Shown piece after piece: positions 16,249-26,655 of a DNA stretch of 64,000 nucleotides. Each line of letters opens with the position of its first letter. The first letter of the stretch is position 1. Source of the stretch: Sphingomonas jatrophae. GTDB lineage: Bacteria; Pseudomonadota; Alphaproteobacteria; Sphingomonadales; Sphingomonadaceae. Under the pieces are notes generated by a model. That model was not told where the DNA came from and did no database searches. It saw nothing but the letters and a program-made list of their open reading frames with translations. Where the stretch lies: assembly GCF_900113315.1 (NCBI RefSeq), contig NZ_FOZG01000001.1:620001-684000 (forward strand), in the 5' to 3' direction. Both the position numbers and the translations under genes were made by a program.

Positions 16249-17634
16249 TCATTCGCCTTCGTCGCGGTTATCCGCGAGGCCGAGGCTCTTGAGCTTGCGG
16301 TGGAGCGCCGATCGCTCCATCCCGATGAACGTCGCAGTCCGGCTGATATTGCCCGAAAAGCGACGGATCTGGACGCGCAGATATTCGCGCTCGAACGTCT
16401 CCCGCGCTTCCCGCAGCGGCGTCCCCATGATCGAACGCGCGGCCTCGCCCGGTGCCAGCTTCACCTGATCCGACAGCACCTCCGGCGGCAACATGTCGAT
16501 GTCGATCACGCGCAGCCGGTCGCCCGGCGCCAGGATGATCGTCCGCTCCACCACGTTGCGCAGTTGGCGGACATTGCCCGGCCATTCGTAGCTTTGCAGC
16601 GCGGCGATCGCCTCTTCTGAGACGGCGGGCGTCGGTACGCGCCGTTCCGCCGCATAACGGGCGACGAAATGCTCGACCAACGCGGGAATGTCTTCGCGTC
16701 GCTCCGCCAGTGGAGGCAGGTGCACAGGCACCACGTTCAGCCGGTAATAGAGGTCCTCGCGGAACCGCCCGGCCGCGATCTCACCCTGCAAGGCGCGCGA
16801 TGTCGCGGAAACGACGCGAACATCGACCTTCACCGTTCGCGTACCACCCACGCGGGTGAAGCTCTGATCCGTCAGCACGCGCAGGATCTTGGCCTGCGTC
16901 GTCAGCGGCATGTCCGCGATTTCGTCGAGGAACAGGGTGCCGCCATGCGCCTGCTCGAGCATGCCCGGGCGCGCCAGCTGGCCGCCCTCCTCCACCCCGA
17001 ACAGCTCCTCCTCCACCCGCTCGGGCGTCATCCGCGCGGCGGAGACGACCACGAACGGGGCGCTCGCCCTCGGGCTCCAGATGTGCAGCAGCCGCGCGGC
17101 AACTTCCTTGCCGACGCCGGCCGGGCCGCTCACCAGCACGCGGCTGCCGGTTGCGGCGACGCGCTTCAGCGTCGCGCGCACGGTGTTGATCGCCGCGGAG
17201 GCACCGGTCAGCTCCTCATCCTGGCCGAACTGCGCACGAAGCGACGCATTCTCGCGCCGCAGCCGCTCGGTCTCCGTCGCGCGAGCGACCAGCAGCAACA
17301 ACTGCTCCGCCTGGAACGGCTTCTCGATGAAGTCGGCAGCACCACGCCGCACCGCTGCAACCGCCGTGTCGATATTGCCGTGGCCGGAAATGACCAGCAC
17401 CGGCAGGCTCGGGTCGCGACGCTTGATCTCGTCCAGCAGCTCCAGCCCGTCCAGGCGCGAGTTGCGGAGGAACACGTCCAGCAGCGCAAGGCTCGGCCGC
17501 CGTTCCGCCAGTGCCGCCAATGCGGAGTCGGCGTCCGCCGCGCTGCGCGTCGTGTAGCCTTCATCCTCCAGCACGCCCGCGACGAGCTCGCGAATGTCCT
17601 GCTCGTCATCCACAACCAAGACTTCAAGTGCCAT
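16249..17634 (-). CDS. ntrX: nitrogen regulation response regulator NtrX
   Basis: The 461-residue protein has a receiver domain (1-120; VVDDEQDIRE acidic pocket, phospho-Asp in LALLDVFL, K of EKPF), an AAA+ domain (about 140-370) and a Fis-type HTH (GNISRTATFIGMERSALHRKL). The Walker A reads GPAGVGKE and the loop after ELFG is EEGGQLARPG, so the GAFTGA sigma-54 contact motif is missing. This is known for alphaproteobacterial NtrX, which works with other sigma factors. The gene ends the dusB-ntrBC-ntrYX operon, one base after ntrY. It likely controls nitrogen, respiration or cell-envelope genes with NtrY as its kinase. Confidence 0.92.
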   Translation of the reverse strand: MALEVLVVDDEQDIRELVAGVLEDEGYTTRSAADADSALAALAERRPSLALLDVFLRNSRLDGLELLDEIKRRDPSLPVLVISGHGNIDTAVAAVRRGAADFIEKPFQAEQLLLLVARATETERLRRENASLRAQFGQDEELTGASAAINTVRATLKRVAATGSRVLVSGPAGVGKEVAARLLHIWSPRASAPFVVVSAARMTPERVEEELFGVEEGGQLARPGMLEQAHGGTLFLDEIADMPLTTQAKILRVLTDQSFTRVGGTRTVKVDVRVVSATSRALQGEIAAGRFREDLYYRLNVVPVHLPPLAERREDIPALVEHFVARYAAERRVPTPAVSEEAIAALQSYEWPGNVRQLRNVVERTIILAPGDRLRVIDIDMLPPEVLSDQVKLAPGEAARSIMGTPLREARETFEREYLRVQIRRFSGNISRTATFIGMERSALHRKLKSLGLADNRDEGE

Positions 17635-17635
17635 G

Positions 17636-19900
17636 TCAGGCGCCCTTCATGCGGGTGAGTTCGGGGAGCGACGCGTCATCCTCGCGTTCGGCCGACGCCG
17701 CCTCGGCAAGCGGAGCGAGCGCGTCGGGATCGAAGGACAGGCGGACCAGCGTGCCGCCGCCCGCGCGGTCGGCAAAGGCGATGGTGCCGCCATGTTCCTC
17801 GACGATGCGCTTGACGATGGCAAGGCCGAGGCCCGTGCCGCGTGCGCGTGTGGTCATATAGGGTTCGGTCAGCCGGTCGCGCTCGGCGGGAAGGCCGATC
17901 CCGTCGTCGGATGTGTCGATGACGAGGCGGCGGGGGCTGCCCTCGCCGCCCTCCAGCACGATCCGCATCGCCACTTGCCCCGCCGGCTCGGGCTTCGCCT
18001 CGATCGCCTCGACCGCATTCTTGACGATGTTGGTCAGCGCTTGCCCAAGCTGGCGGCGATCGCTGACGAGGATGGGCGAGGGATCGGGCGCATCGAGCAG
18101 GAAGCGCACGCGTGGATGCGCCACCTCATGCAGGAACAGCACCTGCCGCGCGACATCGGCGATCGGCTCGGGCCGGAATTGCGGCTTTGGCATGCGCGCG
18201 AAGGCGGAGAATTCGTCCACCATGCGGCGCAGATCGCCCACCTGCCGCACGACCGTCTGAGTCAGCCGCTCGAATGTCGCCGGATCGCTGGTGATCTCCT
18301 TGCCATAGCGGCGCTGGAGCCGTTCCGCGGCGAGCTGGATCGGGGTGAGCGGGTTCTTGATCTCGTGCGCGATGCGCCGCGCCACGTCGGACCAGGCCGC
18401 GCGCCGCTGATCCGCCAGCTGCTGGGTGATATCGTCGAGTGTGATGACCAGCCGATCCTCGGCGTGGACCGAACGGACGGCGATCGTCCGCGGCTCGCCC
18501 TCGCGGACGATCTGCACCACCGTCTCGCGTTCGCGCCCTGCCAGCGCCGCCTCGAGCTCGGGCGCGAGATCGTGCAGCGGGCGGCCGACCGCGGTGTCGC
18601 AGCCGAGCAACGCCTCGGCCGAGCGGTTGATGGTGCGCACCATCCCGTCACTGTCGACCGACACGACACCCGCGGTGACGCCTTCGAACACCGCCTCGAT
18701 CAGCGTGCGGCGACTCTCCGCCTCGGCATTGGCGGAGACGAGCGCACCGGTCTGCTCCTCCAGTCGGCGGGTCATGCGGTTGAACGCGGCCGCCAGCGCG
18801 CCGACCTCACCCGCCGCACGGCCGATCGAGACACGCGCGGACAGGTCACCGCCGCCCACCCGCCGCGCCGCGCCGACGAGATCCGCCACCGGCCGCACCA
18901 GCCGGTCGGCGACGGACAACGCCACGACGATCGCCACGCCGACGATCAGCAGCGAGACGAGGAACAAGGCGAGATTGAAGCGCAGCTGCAGCGCGCGCGA
19001 GCGGTCGAGCAGCCGGTTATAGTCGCCCAGCGCCGTCTGCGCGGCCGCTGCCTGCCGCAGCACCAGCGGGTTGGCCACGCGTGCGACATAGAGATAGAGC
19101 TGCGCCCGCCGGTCGAGCAGCACCACCGCCTCCACCCGGTCTCCCGCCTCGGTGGTGACGCGCTCGCTGCCCTGCTGCAGCATCGGCAACGCCGCCACCG
19201 GCACGCGCGCTTCCAGCGGGCGCGGGTCGAGATTGGCGCCGATCACCAGCCGCATCACCTTGTCGCCGCCGACCGAGATGATCGCTGCCTGATCGAGCAG
19301 CCGGAACGCCACCTGCTGCGCAAAATAGGTACTGATCCGCGGATCGCCGATCTGCGCCTCCCTGAGCGCGTTGCGCAGGTCGAACGCCATCGTCCGGCTT
19401 TCCAGCGCGAGCCGCTGCTTGCTCTCGTCGACATAGGCCTGGGTCACGCGATCGGCATTTTCGAGCACCGCGCGCGCCCGGTCCGAGAACCAGAATTCAT
19501 TGGAATATTGGAACAACAGCGACGCGAAGATCACCACCAGCAGCGTCGGCACTGCTGCGATGATCGAGAACAAGGCGACCAGGCGGACGTGCAGGCGCCC
19601 GCCCCGCCCGATCCCCGAATCAACAGCGCGCCGGATCGCCACGCGCCGGGCGATCAGCACCATCAGCGCCATGGCCGGCACCAGGTTGGCGATCAGCAGC
19701 AGCGCCACCATCGGCGGCGTCATCAGCTTGGCTTGGTCCCCCGAGCGCGTGACGAACGCCCAGGTGGCGATGGCGATGCCCAGCAGCGTGCCGAGGGTCA
19801 GCCACTCCAGCGCGGCCAGCAAACGCCGCTGGCCGAGCAGGAAGAACCGCCGCCGCCAGCGCGTGCTATGTCGGGCACCAGGCGCGATCCGTGACGTCAT
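17636..19900 (-). CDS. ntrY: nitrogen regulation sensor histidine kinase NtrY
   Basis: The 754-residue membrane kinase has helices near residues 30-50, 65-85, 100-125 and ~315-340, a large extracytoplasmic region (~125-315), a HAMP domain (ADRLVRPVADLVGAARRVGGGDL), a PAS domain (AVFEGVTAGVVSVDSDGMVRT), the H-box [19 protein letters not shown] with the phospho-His, and an ATPase end with N (NIVKNAVEAIE), DDGIGLP and TGLGLAIVKRIVEEH. It phosphorylates NtrX. The start is the ATG at 19900; upstream frame is not needed. A 67-nt gap separates it from ntrC. Confidence 0.93.
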   Translation of the reverse strand: MTSRIAPGARHSTRWRRRFFLLGQRRLLAALEWLTLGTLLGIAIATWAFVTRSGDQAKLMTPPMVALLLIANLVPAMALMVLIARRVAIRRAVDSGIGRGGRLHVRLVALFSIIAAVPTLLVVIFASLLFQYSNEFWFSDRARAVLENADRVTQAYVDESKQRLALESRTMAFDLRNALREAQIGDPRISTYFAQQVAFRLLDQAAIISVGGDKVMRLVIGANLDPRPLEARVPVAALPMLQQGSERVTTEAGDRVEAVVLLDRRAQLYLYVARVANPLVLRQAAAAQTALGDYNRLLDRSRALQLRFNLALFLVSLLIVGVAIVVALSVADRLVRPVADLVGAARRVGGGDLSARVSIGRAAGEVGALAAAFNRMTRRLEEQTGALVSANAEAESRRTLIEAVFEGVTAGVVSVDSDGMVRTINRSAEALLGCDTAVGRPLHDLAPELEAALAGRERETVVQIVREGEPRTIAVRSVHAEDRLVITLDDITQQLADQRRAAWSDVARRIAHEIKNPLTPIQLAAERLQRRYGKEITSDPATFERLTQTVVRQVGDLRRMVDEFSAFARMPKPQFRPEPIADVARQVLFLHEVAHPRVRFLLDAPDPSPILVSDRRQLGQALTNIVKNAVEAIEAKPEPAGQVAMRIVLEGGEGSPRRLVIDTSDDGIGLPAERDRLTEPYMTTRARGTGLGLAIVKRIVEEHGGTIAFADRAGGGTLVRLSFDPDALAPLAEAASAEREDDASLPELTRMKGA

Positions 19901-19967
19901 CGTTGCGACGCTACCACATCGTTGCGGGTCGGACACATGCCTTGCGCCCATCTGTCCGACGCTTTTG

Positions 19968-21422
19968 TCAGGCGTTTCGTCGCAGCTCTGCCGGATCGAG
20001 CCCACGTTCGGACAGCTTCTTGCGTAGCGTGTTGCGATTGATCCCGAGCAACCTTGCCGCGCGCAGCTGGTTGCCGCGGGCCGCCGCCAGGGAAAGCCGC
20101 AGCAGCGGGCGCTCCACCTCCGCCAGCACCGCATCGTAGAGGCCGTCGGGCGGCAGATCGCGGCCATGCGCAGCGAACAGTCGGGTGAGGTGCGCTTCCA
20201 CCGCCTGCGCAAGATCCGTCTCACCCGCAAGCGCCTGTGGCTCCGCTGCACGGCGGCGCGCGGGATCGAGCTGCGCCTCCACAACGCTTGCGGTCACCAC
20301 CTCCTCACGCGTCAGCGCGGCAAGCCGGCGCATGAGGTTCTCGAGCTCGCGGACGTTGCCCGGCCAGGGATGGCGCCTGAGCCGCTCCACCGCCGCAAGG
20401 TCGAGCGACTTGCGCGGCAGGCCCTCCGCCGCTGCGCGATCGAGAAAATGACGCGCCAGCTCGCCAATGTCCTCGCCACGGTCGCGCAGCGCCGGCAGAC
20501 GGACGGGCACGACGGCGAGGCGGTAATAAAGATCCTCGCGGAAGGCATGATCGGCGACGAGCGCCGGCAGATCCTTGTTGGTCGCAGCGATGATCCGCAC
20601 GTCCACCTTGATCGATCGCTGCCCGCCGACGGGCGAAACCTCGCCCGATTGCAGCACGCGCAGCAGCCGCGTCTGCGCCTCCGCCGGCATGTCGCCAATC
20701 TCGTCGAGGAACAGCGTGCCGCCCTGCGCCTGCTCGAACCGGCCGGCGGTGCGCTGGCCGGCCCCCGTGAAGGCGCCCCGCTCGTGCCCGAACAACTCGC
20801 TCTCGATCAGTTCGCGCGGGATTGCGGCCATGTTGATCGCAACGAACGGCCGTGCCTGCCTTGTGCCGAGATCGTGGATGGCACGTGCGACCAATTCCTT
20901 GCCCGTGCCCGACTCACCCAGGATCAGCACCGACAGGTCGTTGCCGATCACCCGCGCGATGGTGCGATACACCTCCTGCATCGGCGGCGAGCGGCCGATC
21001 AGCGGCAGTTCGTCGCCCGTCGTTGCCGCCGCTTCGGGTCCAGCTTCCGCACCACCCATTGCGATGGCATCGCCGACAGCGCGGCCAAGCTCGGTCAGGT
21101 CGAACGGCTTGGGCAGATATTCGAATGCGCCCTGCTCGGTCGCACGAACCGCCGTGGCCAGCGTATTCTGCGCGGACAGGACGATCACGGGCATGGCGGG
21201 ATGGTCCGCAATCAAGGCAGGCACCGCATCCAGGCCATTGCCGTCCGGCAGCACCACGTCGGTCAGCAGCACCTGCGGCTTGAACGCGGCGAGCTTCGCC
21301 CGTCCCTCGCGCAGCGACGCCGCGGTTTCCACCTCATGCCCCTCACGGCGCAACGCCTCGCGCACCACCGTGCGGATGGCGGCATCGTCGTCGATCAGCA
21401 GGACGCGCCCGGTGCGGCTCAT
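19968..21422 (-). CDS. ntrC: nitrogen regulation protein NR(I), NtrC
   Basis: The 484-residue activator has a receiver domain with the phospho-Asp in [13 protein letters not shown], an AAA+ domain with intact Walker A (GESGTGKE) and an intact GAFTGA in [16 protein letters not shown], and a Fis-type HTH ([21 protein letters not shown]). This is a standard sigma-54 activator of ammonia-limitation genes. Its start overlaps the ntrB stop by 4 nt (ATGA), which fixes the start. Comparison with the neighbouring NtrX, which lacks GAFTGA, is useful. Confidence 0.95.
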   Translation of the reverse strand: MSRTGRVLLIDDDAAIRTVVREALRREGHEVETAASLREGRAKLAAFKPQVLLTDVVLPDGNGLDAVPALIADHPAMPVIVLSAQNTLATAVRATEQGAFEYLPKPFDLTELGRAVGDAIAMGGAEAGPEAAATTGDELPLIGRSPPMQEVYRTIARVIGNDLSVLILGESGTGKELVARAIHDLGTRQARPFVAINMAAIPRELIESELFGHERGAFTGAGQRTAGRFEQAQGGTLFLDEIGDMPAEAQTRLLRVLQSGEVSPVGGQRSIKVDVRIIAATNKDLPALVADHAFREDLYYRLAVVPVRLPALRDRGEDIGELARHFLDRAAAEGLPRKSLDLAAVERLRRHPWPGNVRELENLMRRLAALTREEVVTASVVEAQLDPARRRAAEPQALAGETDLAQAVEAHLTRLFAAHGRDLPPDGLYDAVLAEVERPLLRLSLAAARGNQLRAARLLGINRNTLRKKLSERGLDPAELRRNA

Positions 21423-22507
21423 GCGCGCGCCAGCAGCAGGCGGAACAGGGTGCGCGGCGGATCGCCCTCGCGCGCATATTCGATCATGCCGCCGCAATCG
21501 GTCACCAGCTTGTCGACCAGCGCAAGGCCGAGGCCGCCGCCCGTGCGCTTGGTCGTGACGAACGGCTCGAACAGGTGGTCCGCCAGGTCGGGCGGCGCGC
21601 CCGGTCCCTCGTCGATCACGCACACCTCGATCGGCAATGAGCGCCGGGTGCCGTCAGGCCCCATCACCCGGGCCACGCCATGGCGATAGGCGGTGGTCAG
21701 CACGATCTCGCCGGGTGTCTCCATCGCCTCCGCCGCATTCTTCAGCAGGTTCAGCATGACCTGAATAAGCGAATCGCGGTGCCCGATCACCGCCGGCAGC
21801 GACGGATCGTAGAGCTCGCGGATGGTGAAGCCCTCGGCAAACCCGTTCAGCGCAACGTCACGGGCATGGGCCAGCACGGCATGGATGTTCTGGGGCTCCA
21901 GCCTCAGCGGGCGTGTATCCGTGAACCCCTCCATTCGGTCGATCAGTGCGGCGATCCGGTCCACTTCGTCGCGGATCAGGCGGGTGAGCGAGCCGTCGCC
22001 GCCCCCCTCCAGCAGCTGCGCCGCACCGCGGATGGACGAGAGCGGGTTCTTGATCTCATGCGCCAGCATCGCCGCCGCGCCGACCGCGCTGCGCTTGGGG
22101 CCGTCCCGATCGGCGCGACGGCCGGCGGGATGGGCGGGGCTGCGGCCATGGATCATCACCACGCGCCAGCCCGGCCGATCCGGCAAGGGCGCCGCGGTCA
22201 CATCCGCTTCCTGCCGCCGCCCGCCGGGCAGCGACAGGACGAGATCATAAGCGGCGAACGGCGCATCCTGAGGAACCACCGCCAGGCGATGGCCGAGCAG
22301 CGTCTCCACCATCCGCCCCCTCATCGCGCTGCGGGCGAGATTGAGGAAGCCTTCGGCAGCGGCATTGGCATCCGCCACGCAGCCCTCTTCATCCAGCAGC
22401 AGCAGCGGTGTCGGCATGGCGGCGATCAGATCAGCCGCGCCCGCCGCATCCGCCGTCGCCGCGGCGCGTCGCCGAAAGGTGATCAGGCGGCCGCCCGCGT
22501 GCGCCAA
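21419..22507 (-). CDS. ntrB: nitrogen regulation sensor kinase NtrB
   Basis: This soluble kinase of ~362 residues has a PAS domain (residues ~25-115, [20 protein letters not shown]), the H-box [22 protein letters not shown], the N-box [12 protein letters not shown], and ATPase motifs DEGPG and [13 protein letters not shown]. It phosphorylates or dephosphorylates NtrC according to PII signals. The predicted TTG start at 22507 overlaps the dusB end by 25 nt and has no clear ribosome binding site. An ATG at residue 31 ([12 protein letters not shown]) is the alternative but would cut the PAS N-cap. Confidence 0.92.
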   Translation of the reverse strand: MAHAGGRLITFRRRAAATADAAGAADLIAAMPTPLLLLDEEGCVADANAAAEGFLNLARSAMRGRMVETLLGHRLAVVPQDAPFAAYDLVLSLPGGRRQEADVTAAPLPDRPGWRVVMIHGRSPAHPAGRRADRDGPKRSAVGAAAMLAHEIKNPLSSIRGAAQLLEGGGDGSLTRLIRDEVDRIAALIDRMEGFTDTRPLRLEPQNIHAVLAHARDVALNGFAEGFTIRELYDPSLPAVIGHRDSLIQVMLNLLKNAAEAMETPGEIVLTTAYRHGVARVMGPDGTRRSLPIEVCVIDEGPGAPPDLADHLFEPFVTTKRTGGGLGLALVDKLVTDCGGMIEYAREGDPPRTLFRLLLARA

Positions 22508-23481
22508 GGCGCATAGAAGGCGTCGAGCATGGCCAGCACCCGCTCGGGGTCGGGCTCCTGATTTACGGCGTTGCGGAAGTCGGCCGAGCCGTGCAGCCCC
22601 TTGGTGTACCAGCCGATATGCTTGCGAGCCATGTTCACGCCGGTTTCCCGGCCGTACAGTTCGAGCATCGCATGATAGTGGCTGACGATCGTCTCATACT
22701 GCTCGTGGAGACTGGGATCGGCCCGCCGCTCGCCCGTCGCGAACCAGCGCATCACCTGGCCCAGCAGCCAAGGCCGCCCATAGGCACCGCGGCCGATCAT
22801 CACGCCGTCCGCGCCCGATTGCTCCAGCGCCGACTCGGCATCCTCGATGCCGCAGATGTCGCCGTTGACGATCACCGGGATCGACACCGCATCCTTGACC
22901 CGCCGGACGAACGCCCAGTCGGCAGACCCCTTGTACATCTGGTTCCGAGTGCGGCCGTGCACTGTCACCATGCGGCACCCGAGATCCTCCGCGATCCGCG
23001 CCAGTTCGGGCGCGTTGAGGTTGGCATGATCCCAGCCCATCCGCATCTTCAGCGTGACGGGCACGGACACCGCTTTGACGACGCCCTCGACGATCGCCGC
23101 CGCATTCTTCAGGTCGCGCATCAGCGCGGAGCCGGCATCGCCGTTCGTCACCTTGCGGACGGGACAGCCCATGTTGATGTCGATGATCGCGGCGCCGCGA
23201 TCCTCCGCCAGCTTCGCCGCCTCGCCCATCTCATGCGGCGTGCAGCCGACCAGCTGCATCGACACGGGATCCTCGACCGGATCCCACAACAGCTTCTGGA
23301 TCGATTGGCGTGTCTCGCGGATCGCCGCCTGGCTGGCGATCATCTCGGTCACGTTCAGGCCTGAGCCGAAGCGGCGGACGAGCGTGCGGAACGGCCGATC
23401 GGTCACGCCCGTCATGGGCGCGAGGATCACCGGCTGCTCGATCCGCACGGGACCGATCTGAAGGGGCTTCAAGCGAGACAT
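22483..23481 (-). CDS. dusB: tRNA-dihydrouridine synthase DusB
   Basis: The 332-residue flavoenzyme reduces uridine in the tRNA D-loop. It shows the family opening [26 protein letters not shown], the catalytic cysteine in NMGCPV (C106), the FMN phosphate motif [16 protein letters not shown], and R-x-x-x-x-HIGWY in the C-terminal helical domain. The dusB-ntrB-ntrC order is widespread in alphaproteobacteria and gammaproteobacteria. It is the first gene of the five-gene nitrogen operon. The 89-bp gap to ispDF must hold the divergent promoters. Confidence 0.95.
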   Translation of the reverse strand: MSRLKPLQIGPVRIEQPVILAPMTGVTDRPFRTLVRRFGSGLNVTEMIASQAAIRETRQSIQKLLWDPVEDPVSMQLVGCTPHEMGEAAKLAEDRGAAIIDINMGCPVRKVTNGDAGSALMRDLKNAAAIVEGVVKAVSVPVTLKMRMGWDHANLNAPELARIAEDLGCRMVTVHGRTRNQMYKGSADWAFVRRVKDAVSIPVIVNGDICGIEDAESALEQSGADGVMIGRGAYGRPWLLGQVMRWFATGERRADPSLHEQYETIVSHYHAMLELYGRETGVNMARKHIGWYTKGLHGSADFRNAVNQEPDPERVLAMLDAFYAPWRTRAAA

Positions 23482-23570
23482 GATAGATCAGTTTGCCTAA
23501 TTCTTAAGCAGCTCCACCTAAGCCTTCTCCCCCTTCCCCGCAAGCCGCCGCTGGGCTAGTCGGCCGCCTT

Positions 23571-24710
23571 ATGCGTAATGTCGCCCTGATCGTCGCCGCC
23601 GGAGCAGGCGTGCGCCTCGGCGGCGAGGTGCCGAAGCAATATCGTGAGGTGGCGGGCAAGACGCTGCTCGTGCATGCCATCGATGCGCTCGCCGCTCATC
23701 CATCGATCGATGCGGTGCAGGTGGTGATCGGCGCCGGCCAGGAGGCGCTCTATGCTGCGGCGGTGGGCGATCGCATGCTCCCTCCGCCGGTCCTCGGTGG
23801 CGAGACGCGGCGGCAATCGGTTGCGAACGGATTGGCGGCGATCACCGCAGACCGCATCCTCGTCCACGATGCCGCGCGCCCCGACGTGCCAACCGAAGTG
23901 ATCGACCGCCTGCTCGCCGCGCTGGACGACCATGACGGCGCCATCCCCGTTCTGCCCATCGCCGATACGCTCGCGCGCGACGCGGGCGTGCTGGGCGAGA
24001 CGGTGCCGCGCGACGGCCTCGTCCGCGTGCAGACACCGCAGGCGTTCACCGCCGTCGCCCTGCGTCGGGCCCATGCCGAATGGCCGGGCGATGCCACCGA
24101 CGACGCGCAGATGGTGCGCGCGGTCGGCGGTCGCGTGGCGCTGGTTGCGGGCGACACGCGCCTGGAAAAGATCACCTTTGCGGAGGATGTCATCGCGCTC
24201 GAACGCCGCCTTTCGCCGCCGCTCGTCTCGCGCACGGGGCTCGGCTTCGATGTCCATGCGTTCGAGCCGGGCGACCATGTCATGCTGGGCGGCGTCCGCG
24301 TGGCCCACGATGCCGCGCTCGCCGGTCATTCCGACGCGGACGTCGTGCTGCATGCCATAGTCGATGCACTGCTCGGCGCGGTCGGCGCCGGCGACATCGG
24401 CCAGCATTTCCCGCCGAGCGACATGCGTTGGAAGGGCGCCGACTCGACCGCCTTCGCCCGCCACGCCGTCTCGCTCGTCGCCGCCGCAGGTGGGCGGATC
24501 GACCATGTCGACGTGACCGTCATCTGCGAGCGGCCGAAAGTCGGCCCCCATCGCGACGCCATTCGCGCTTCGGTTGCGGCTGCCCTCGACGTTCCGACGG
24601 CGCGCGTCAGCATCAAGGCCACCACCACCGAAGGGCTCGGCTTCACCGGCCGGCGCGAGGGCATTGCCGCGCAGGCGGTCGCCACGGTCAGGGTTCCGGA
24701 GACGATATGA
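23571..24710 (+). CDS. ispDF: bifunctional IspD/IspF, isoprenoid (MEP) pathway
   Basis: The 379-residue fusion couples MEP cytidylyltransferase with MEcPP synthase, steps 3 and 5 of the MEP pathway. Residues 1-220 have the IspD nucleotide motif [16 protein letters not shown] and the acidic DAARP loop. From ~222 ([21 protein letters not shown]) it is IspF, with the metal-binding D/H of GFDVHAF and GHSDADV and [11 protein letters not shown] at the end. Together with dxr in this window it supplies isoprenoids for undecaprenyl phosphate and quinones. The fusion is typical of alphaproteobacteria. GCTAGT lies 10 nt before the ATG and no ribosome binding site is seen, so a short or absent leader is possible. 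Confidence 0.95.
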   Translation: MRNVALIVAAGAGVRLGGEVPKQYREVAGKTLLVHAIDALAAHPSIDAVQVVIGAGQEALYAAAVGDRMLPPPVLGGETRRQSVANGLAAITADRILVHDAARPDVPTEVIDRLLAALDDHDGAIPVLPIADTLARDAGVLGETVPRDGLVRVQTPQAFTAVALRRAHAEWPGDATDDAQMVRAVGGRVALVAGDTRLEKITFAEDVIALERRLSPPLVSRTGLGFDVHAFEPGDHVMLGGVRVAHDAALAGHSDADVVLHAIVDALLGAVGAGDIGQHFPPSDMRWKGADSTAFARHAVSLVAAAGGRIDHVDVTVICERPKVGPHRDAIRASVAAALDVPTARVSIKATTTEGLGFTGRREGIAAQAVATVRVPETI

Positions 24711-25219
24711 GCAATCTCACCCCCGAACTGATCGAGGCGGCACGCCGCGTGATCGAGGCCAATCGCACCGCCGGTCGCCGCGTCGCGCTGGCGGAAAGCT
24801 GCACCGGCGGCCTTGTCACCGCCGCGTTGACCGAGGTGCCCGGCTCCTCCGACGTGCTCGACGCAGGGTTCGTCACCTATTCGAACGAGGCCAAGCGCTC
24901 GATGCTGGGTGTGGCCGGCGACGTGCTGGAAACCTTTGGCGCAGTGTCGATTGCGACCGCCTGGGGTATGGCGCGCGGCGCGATCGAGCGCAGCCAGGCG
25001 GATGTGGCGGTGGCGATCACCGGCATCGCAGGGCCCGGCGGCGGCACCGAGAAGAAGCCTGTCGGCACCGTCGTCTTCGCCCGCGCGCTGAAGGGTGCCG
25101 ATCCAGACAGCATCGTTGCCGATGCCCGCATGTTCGAAGATCGCGGGCGCGAGTCGATCCGGCTTCAGGCCGCGCTTTGTGCGCTCGAGCTGCTGATCCC
25201 CGGCTCACCCGGCCCGTAG
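24707..25219 (+). CDS. CinA-family NMN amidohydrolase (PncC domain)
   Basis: The 170-residue protein is a stand-alone PncC/CinA C-terminal domain, which deamidates nicotinamide mononucleotide in the pyridine nucleotide cycle. It has the motifs [17 protein letters not shown] (Ser/Lys-type catalytic region), [10 protein letters not shown] and [20 protein letters not shown]. Its ATG overlaps the ispDF stop by 4 nt. Its last 55 nt overlap the tail of the convergent COQ10-like gene. No CinA N-terminal domain is present. Confidence 0.9.
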   Translation: MSNLTPELIEAARRVIEANRTAGRRVALAESCTGGLVTAALTEVPGSSDVLDAGFVTYSNEAKRSMLGVAGDVLETFGAVSIATAWGMARGAIERSQADVAVAITGIAGPGGGTEKKPVGTVVFARALKGADPDSIVADARMFEDRGRESIRLQAALCALELLIPGSPGP

Positions 25220-25638
25220 AGCGCCGCTGCCCGCGCTTCGAACGCGCCGATCATGCGCCTCAGCGCCATGCCGAACATCTGCCCGGCGACGGCCTCGAAG
25301 ATGCGGCTCTTGAACGCGAAATCGACGCAGAACTCCACCGCCGTGCCACCCTCGACCCGGCGGAACTTCCAATCGTTGCTCAGATGCTCCAGCGGCCCGT
25401 CGACATATTCGACATGGATGTGGTTGGGCCGCTCCTTGTGGACGCGCGAGGTGAACCGCTCGCGGAGCGCCTTGAAGCCGACCACCACGTCCGCCACCAT
25501 TTCCGTCGCGCTGTCCGAACGCACCCGCACCGCCGCCACCCACGGCAGGAACTCCTTGTAGCGGGCGACATCGGCGACGAGATCGAACAGCTGCTCAGGC
25601 GTATAGGGAAGGATACGGGTCTCGGCGTGACGCGGCAT
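25165..25638 (-). CDS. COQ10/RatA-like START-domain protein
   Basis: The 157-residue protein matches the polyketide cyclase/START fold of the coenzyme Q-binding COQ10 and RatA family: the N-terminal TRILPYTPEQLFDLVADVARYKEFLPW, G-F-K-A-L-R-E-R-F-T-S-R-V and a final helix GQMFGMALRRMIGAFE. In eukaryotes COQ10 helps quinone function; RatA is linked to ribosome assembly in E. coli. I chose the ATG at 25638. It starts one nt after lipA stops, so the two genes form an operon (lipA first). The convergent overlap with cinA is 55 nt. Confidence 0.88.
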   Translation of the reverse strand: MPRHAETRILPYTPEQLFDLVADVARYKEFLPWVAAVRVRSDSATEMVADVVVGFKALRERFTSRVHKERPNHIHVEYVDGPLEHLSNDWKFRRVEGGTAVEFCVDFAFKSRIFEAVAGQMFGMALRRMIGAFEARAAALYGPGEPGISSSSAQSAA

Positions 25639-25639
25639 C

Positions 25640-26590
25640 TCAGGCAGGCACCACGGTCTTGAGCAGGCCGGCGCGGGCAAGCTGCGCCTCGCGCGCCGCC
25701 TTCAGCTTCGCGAAATCATCGCCAGCGTGGTAGGACGATCGCGTCAGCGGGCTGGAGGCGACCAGCAGGAATCCCTTCGCCCGCGCGATCGCCGCATAAG
25801 CGGAGAAGGTCTGCGGCGAGACGAACTCCTCCACCTTGGCATGCTTCGGCGTCGGCTGAAGATACTGGCCCAGCGTCAGGAAATCGATGCCGGCCGAGCG
25901 CATGTCGTCCATCACCTGATGGACCTCCATGCGTGCCTCACCCAAGCCCATCATCATGCCCGACTTGGTGAAGATCGACGGATCGAGGCGCTTCACCTGC
26001 TCCAGCAGGCGCAGCGACGCATAATAGCGCGCACCGGGCCGGATCGTCGGATAGAGCCTCGGCACCGTCTCCAGATTGTGATTGTAGACGTCGGGCCGCG
26101 CAGCGACGATCGCCTCGACTGCGGCCTCGTGCTTGTTGCGGAAGTCGGGCGTCAGGATCTCGATCGTGGTCGTCGGCGTGGTCCGCCGCAGCGCCTCGAT
26201 CACTCGGACGAACTGGCTCGCACCGCCGTCCGCCAGATCGTCGCGGTCGACCGACGTGACGACGATATGCTCGAGCCCCAGCTCCGCCGCCGCATCGGCA
26301 ACATGCTGCGGCTCCTTCATGTCGACTGCGCGCGGCATACCGGTCTTCACGTTGCAGAAGGCGCAGGCGCGGGTGCAGGTGTCACCCAGGATCATCACGG
26401 TCGCGTGCTTCTTGGTCCAGCACTCGCCGATGTTCGGGCAGGCCGCTTCCTCGCACACCGTGGCAAGGTTCAGGCGCCGCATCAGCGCCTTGGTGTCGTT
26501 ATAGGCTTGCCCGATCGGCGCCTTGACCCGGATCCAGTCGGGCTTGCGGGTGCGGGCGCGCAGCGGCGGCGTAGCAGCGATCTCGGTCAT
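25640..26590 (-). CDS. lipA: lipoyl synthase LipA
   Basis: The 316-residue radical SAM enzyme inserts two sulfurs into octanoyl chains on lipoyl domains. The auxiliary 4Fe-4S cluster cysteines are C46, C51 and C57 ([13 protein letters not shown]) and the radical SAM cysteines are in TCTRACAFC (C72, C76, C79). The R-S-S-Y end of the third auxiliary ligand segment is seen in [11 protein letters not shown]. The start at 26590 is ATG, with a longer frame upstream that has no homology. It is divergent from the carbonic anhydrase gene with a 65-nt gap. Confidence 0.96.
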   Translation of the reverse strand: MTEIAATPPLRARTRKPDWIRVKAPIGQAYNDTKALMRRLNLATVCEEAACPNIGECWTKKHATVMILGDTCTRACAFCNVKTGMPRAVDMKEPQHVADAAAELGLEHIVVTSVDRDDLADGGASQFVRVIEALRRTTPTTTIEILTPDFRNKHEAAVEAIVAARPDVYNHNLETVPRLYPTIRPGARYYASLRLLEQVKRLDPSIFTKSGMMMGLGEARMEVHQVMDDMRSAGIDFLTLGQYLQPTPKHAKVEEFVSPQTFSAYAAIARAKGFLLVASSPLTRSSYHAGDDFAKLKAAREAQLARAGLLKTVVPA

Positions 26591-26655
26591 GTGCCGCAGA
26601 TAGTCGGTCAAGGGCGCGCTTGCCACCCCCGAGCGGGAAACGTAACAACGGCGAC

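Noticed and set aside
17594-19894. Long plus-strand ORF of 766 codons opposite ntrY
   Set aside because: It is the antisense shadow of a clear kinase gene. High G+C content removes stop codons in the mirror frame. Composition is dominated by His, Arg and Gln with no domain.
20166-21689. Plus-strand ORF of 507 codons opposite ntrC
   Set aside because: Shadow of ntrC; it crosses the ntrB/ntrC boundary and shows no domain.
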